A model generated the notes under the pieces. It was not told the DNA's origin. It searched no databases and saw nothing but the letters and a program-made list of their open reading frames with translations. From Coprobacillus cateniformis (GTDB taxonomy: Bacteria > Bacillota_I > Bacilli_A > Erysipelotrichales > Coprobacillaceae), in the NCBI RefSeq assembly GCF_009767585.1, contig NZ_WSNW01000001.1, positions 2,448,090 through 2,512,089 of the forward strand: a stretch of 64,000 nt of DNA, given 5' to 3'. This document shows, in pieces, positions 63,210-64,000 of this stretch (position 1 is its first letter; each line of letters begins with the position of its first letter). The translations under genes were made by a program, and so were the position numbers.

Positions 63210-64000
63210 ATGTTCTTTCGTAAACGAAAACTTCCTGATTATATCAGAGAGTCACTTGAAAAATTAGAGACTGAACCTCAAGACTGGTTATCTCTTTATG
63301 CAACTGCTTATCAAGTTTTAGACCATAAGCATCAAGATGCTATTGTCCGTCTTGGAAAAATTGGTTATCAGTATCTTTCACGCTTAGCAATTCCACAAAT
63401 CCTAAAAATAGGGGAACAATGGCGAAGTTATACTTCTTTGCTTTGGTCAATCGATTGGCAAACTATTGATATCAAATCAATGTCTACTTATTTTCAAAAC
63501 AGTGACGATTATGAGAGTTTACTCATTATGGGAAGTTTTCATCCAAGCGGTTATTTTAGGGAAAAGTGCTTAAAGTTATTATACGCTTATCCTCAGACAT
63601 TGCCTTTTATGATGATAAGGATGAATGATTGGGTACAACAAGTACAAGAGCAAGCTTATGTATTGACAATGCAAAGACTATCTGAGTGTTCATTGGAAGA
63701 ATTGATTCAGACTTCTTATGTTCTTATAAAAGTTAAAAAATCTAAGCGACGTCAACAAATTCATTTTGATGAAGTTGAAAAGTATTATATCAATCGCTTC
63801 AATGAACTTATTCATAATTTAGATATTTATAACTTATTACGTTTAAATGTATTGACACGAAAAGCTTTTTATGAAATTGTTACTGAACATTCTTTGTTAT
63901 CAAATGAAGTGATTGAAAAATTATTAACAAAAGAAAAAGACTCTTATTGCTTATTGCTTTTGACAAGGAGTTTATTACACAGTGAGCAGATGGATATGGT
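63210..64000 (+). CDS. Uncharacterised helical-repeat-like protein, cut by window edge
   Basis: Open from ATG at 63210 to the window end (263 codons); an in-frame ATG at 63192 inside the RpiR gene is an alternative with no site. AGAGG lies 9 bases upstream of the chosen start. No signal or TM segment. The sequence is rich in Leu, Tyr, Gln with repeated helical pairs (ESLEKLETEPQDWLSLYATA, AYVLTMQRLSECSLEELIQ), suggesting HEAT/ARM-like repeats. I recognise no family. Its position one base after the RpiR gene suggests joint expression. Confidence 0.6.
   Translation, partial: MFFRKRKLPDYIRESLEKLETEPQDWLSLYATAYQVLDHKHQDAIVRLGKIGYQYLSRLAIPQILKIGEQWRSYTSLLWSIDWQTIDIKSMSTYFQNSDDYESLLIMGSFHPSGYFREKCLKLLYAYPQTLPFMMIRMNDWVQQVQEQAYVLTMQRLSECSLEELIQTSYVLIKVKKSKRRQQIHFDEVEKYYINRFNELIHNLDIYNLLRLNVLTRKAFYEIVTEHSLLSNEVIEKLLTKEKDSYCLLLLTRSLLHSEQMDM

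Overview
The window is AT-rich DNA from a low-GC Gram-positive bacterium (Bacillota). Nearly all genes have strong GGAGG-type ribosome binding sites, terminators are hairpins followed by T runs, and TGA is used as an ordinary stop. The gene content fits a fermentative gut commensal: RNA polymerase delta subunit, class III fructose-1,6-bisphosphatase, PRD-regulated PTS, RpiR regulators, a large secreted GH2 enzyme and SemiSWEET. A placement near Erysipelotrichia/Coprobacillaceae is an inference from this style and content; there is no rRNA in the window to prove it. I found no tRNA, rRNA or CRISPR array.

Layout, left to right. 1-1.8 kb (minus): a truncated lipoprotein gene and a secreted C39-like cysteine peptidase. 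2.4-11 kb: an ECF-type sigma factor, a DUF2461 protein, a TIM-barrel hydrolase-like protein, a P2A-type cation ATPase whose leader looks like a yybP-ykoY (Mn2+) riboswitch with an intrinsic terminator, a DedA protein, a small membrane protein, and an overlapping acetyltransferase/racemase/isochorismatase operon. 11.1-14.2 kb is a decayed accessory patch: two relics of IS1182-type elements in opposite orientation, each with recognisable terminal inverted repeats, around a small membrane protein and a secreted-protein gene broken by TGA. 14.2-25 kb is mostly housekeeping: a class A penicillin-binding protein, DUF1934 protein, cardiolipin synthase, a one-base frameshifted membrane gene, argS-rpoE, an amino acid permease, and a run of alpha/beta hydrolase, aroD, HD hydrolase and Gx-type membrane protein.

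25-47.7 kb is a carbohydrate and signalling region. A 1580-residue secreted GH2 glycosidase sits behind a promoter, a LicT/BglG-type ribonucleic antiterminator (RAT) and a terminator. Then comes a two-component system translationally coupled to a membrane-anchored protein, followed by a lipoprotein, an ABC ATPase and a large double permease. Next are a GH1 6-phospho-beta-glucosidase, a PRD/EIIB/EIIA activator, and a seven-gene galactitol-type PTS and tagatose-6-phosphate operon (EIIA, EIIB, EIIC, dehydrogenase, kinase, aldolase, LacX-like epimerase). The operon should carry substrate through a tagatose phosphate to triose phosphates. Class III FBPase follows separately.

47.7-64 kb: a minus-strand operon of a UPF0303 protein and two Gfo/Idh/MocA oxidoreductases; an Rpn-type nuclease; two tandem RpiR regulators; SemiSWEET; a MATE pump divergent from a TetR/SDR pair; and a second TetR gene followed by an ABC ATPase and FtsX-like permease. 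The second TetR has the same palindromic operator (ACATAACA-N-TGTTATGT) in front of its own gene and in front of the ABC genes. The window ends with another RpiR regulator and a truncated unknown gene.

No wholly new system is certain. The best leads are the RAT-controlled GH2 gene without a local antiterminator, the kinase-lipoprotein-double permease cassette, the paired TetR operators, and the degenerating IS1182 patch with its 542-bp internally deleted derivative.
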